From positions 1 through 14,876 of the forward strand of contig CAZSOU010000060.1 of assembly GCA_964608595.1 (NCBI GenBank): a DNA stretch of 14,876 nucleotides. The letters are read 5' to 3'. This DNA comes from Oleiagrimonas sp964608595 (GTDB taxonomy: Bacteria > Pseudomonadota > Gammaproteobacteria > Xanthomonadales > Rhodanobacteraceae). Positions 14,519 to 14,876 of this stretch are shown here, one piece after another. Below the pieces are notes generated by a model. The model worked only from the letters and a program-made list of their open reading frames with translations. It ran no database searches and had not been told where the DNA came from. The position numbers were made by a program, and so were the translations under genes. The stretch's first letter is position 1; every line of letters starts with the position of its first letter.

Positions 14519-14559
14519 CGGTGTTTCGACTTCGCTACGCCACGCTCAACACGAACGGT
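14519..14559. repeat. Fragment of GTTCG..TGAGCG..GTCGAA palindromic repeat
   Basis: On the minus strand this reads CCGTTCGTGTTGAGCG, then GGCGTAGCGAAGTCGAAACAC. The layout matches the family to which the 6991-7046 repeat belongs: a GTTCG head, TGAGCG, a variable centre, then AGTCGAA. A more degenerate relative may lie at about 14443-14498, which begins GTTCGCACTGAGC and contains GTCGAA. The surrounding DNA, 14397-14562, shows no gene. Confidence 0.5.
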
Positions 14560-14562
14560 TCC

Positions 14563-14724
14563 TTCAGGAAGCCCCGTAAAACCGCTGCACCCCGGAGCTG
14601 CCTTTGTGGGAAGGGCCGGTGGCCCCGACGGATCATGCGGTACATCCTGTCGGGGCCCCCGGCCCCTCCCACAGGAAACTCCGATGACCCGCGGTTTCCG
14701 GATGAAACACATGCCCGTCGATCG
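14563..14724. repeat. Palindromic repeat element, copy B
   Basis: Arms 14605-14629 and 14649-14673 (25 nt, 2 mismatches) flank the 19-nt centre GGATCATGCGGTACATCCT. The left flank (AGGAAGCCCCGTAAAACCGCTGCACC and on) matches that of copy C. The right flank (about 14674-14719, including CCGGATGAAACACATG) matches the left end of copy A in inverted orientation. The element is therefore about 160 bp, longer than its palindromic core. Confidence 0.85.
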
Positions 14725-14786
14725 CATGCCTCTGCCCCGCAATATTCGTCTTCTGATCGGTAATCGGCTGATGTCATCGGCTTCAT

Positions 14787-14876
14787 TACAGGGAGCCTCG
14801 AAAACCGTTGCACCCTGAAGCGACCTTTGTGGGAGGGGCCGGTGGCCCCGACGGATCTTGCGGTACATCCTGTCGG
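14787..14876. repeat. Palindromic repeat element, copy C (cut by window end)
   Basis: The flank (AGGGAGCCTCGAAAACCGTTGCACC), the left arm (14828-14852) and the centre (14853-14871, GGATCTTGCGGTACATCCT) match copy B in direct orientation. The right arm is truncated after GTCGG at the window edge. The stretch between B and C (14725-14786) shows nothing recognisable. Confidence 0.8.

Noticed and set aside
14397..14562. Possible small gene between the Spy-like gene and the repeats
   Set aside because: The frames here have no ribosome site or recognisable product, and part of the stretch belongs to palindromic repeat sequence.

Overview
The window looks like chromosomal DNA from a GC-rich gammaproteobacterium, most likely of the order Lysobacterales/Xanthomonadales and perhaps the family Rhodanobacteraceae (Dyella, Luteibacter or Rhodanobacter type). 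The grounds are base composition, a large TonB-dependent receptor and interspersed palindromic repeats of the kind common in that group. The taxonomy is inference. There is no rRNA, tRNA, CRISPR array, transposase or integrase.

Layout: 1-282 holds a palindromic repeat and a rightward terminator. A leftward five-gene block follows (read 6876 to 283): gamma-glutamyltransferase lipoprotein, diaminopimelate decarboxylase, serine hydrolase with a DUF3471-like tail, VanX-type D-Ala-D-Ala dipeptidase, second serine hydrolase. The last four overlap or nearly touch. A second leftward operon (9075 to 7058) holds a DUF1611/DgcN-type protein and an enolase-superfamily racemase/epimerase (DgcA or L-Ala-D/L-Glu epimerase), overlapping by 16 bp. 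After a 500 bp divergent control region come a rightward TonB-dependent receptor, an APC permease and a His-rich Spy/CpxP-like periplasmic protein. The last 530 bp hold further palindromic repeats and no gene.

Together the enzymes cover nearly every bond and unusual residue of a peptidoglycan stem peptide. Outer-membrane uptake would be by the receptor. D-Ala-D-Ala would be cleaved by the dipeptidase, D-Ala ends or stem peptides by the serine hydrolases, and the gamma-D-Glu bond by the transferase. Meso-DAP would be decarboxylated to lysine, D-Glu handled by DgcN/DgcA, and amino acids carried in by the APC permease. I read the locus as a candidate system for catabolism of muropeptides or other D-amino-acid peptides.

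The strongest unexplained signal is a 39 bp module upstream of all three putative transcription units, at 6930-6968 (minus), 9223-9261 (minus) and 9356-9394 (plus). Its form is [AC/AT]AAC-N5-GTTATG-N13-TTTTCATTGG, with identical spacing in all three. The first half fits a LysR-type T-N11-A box, and the second half would lie over the -35 region. This suggests one regulator, not encoded here, controls the three units as a regulon.
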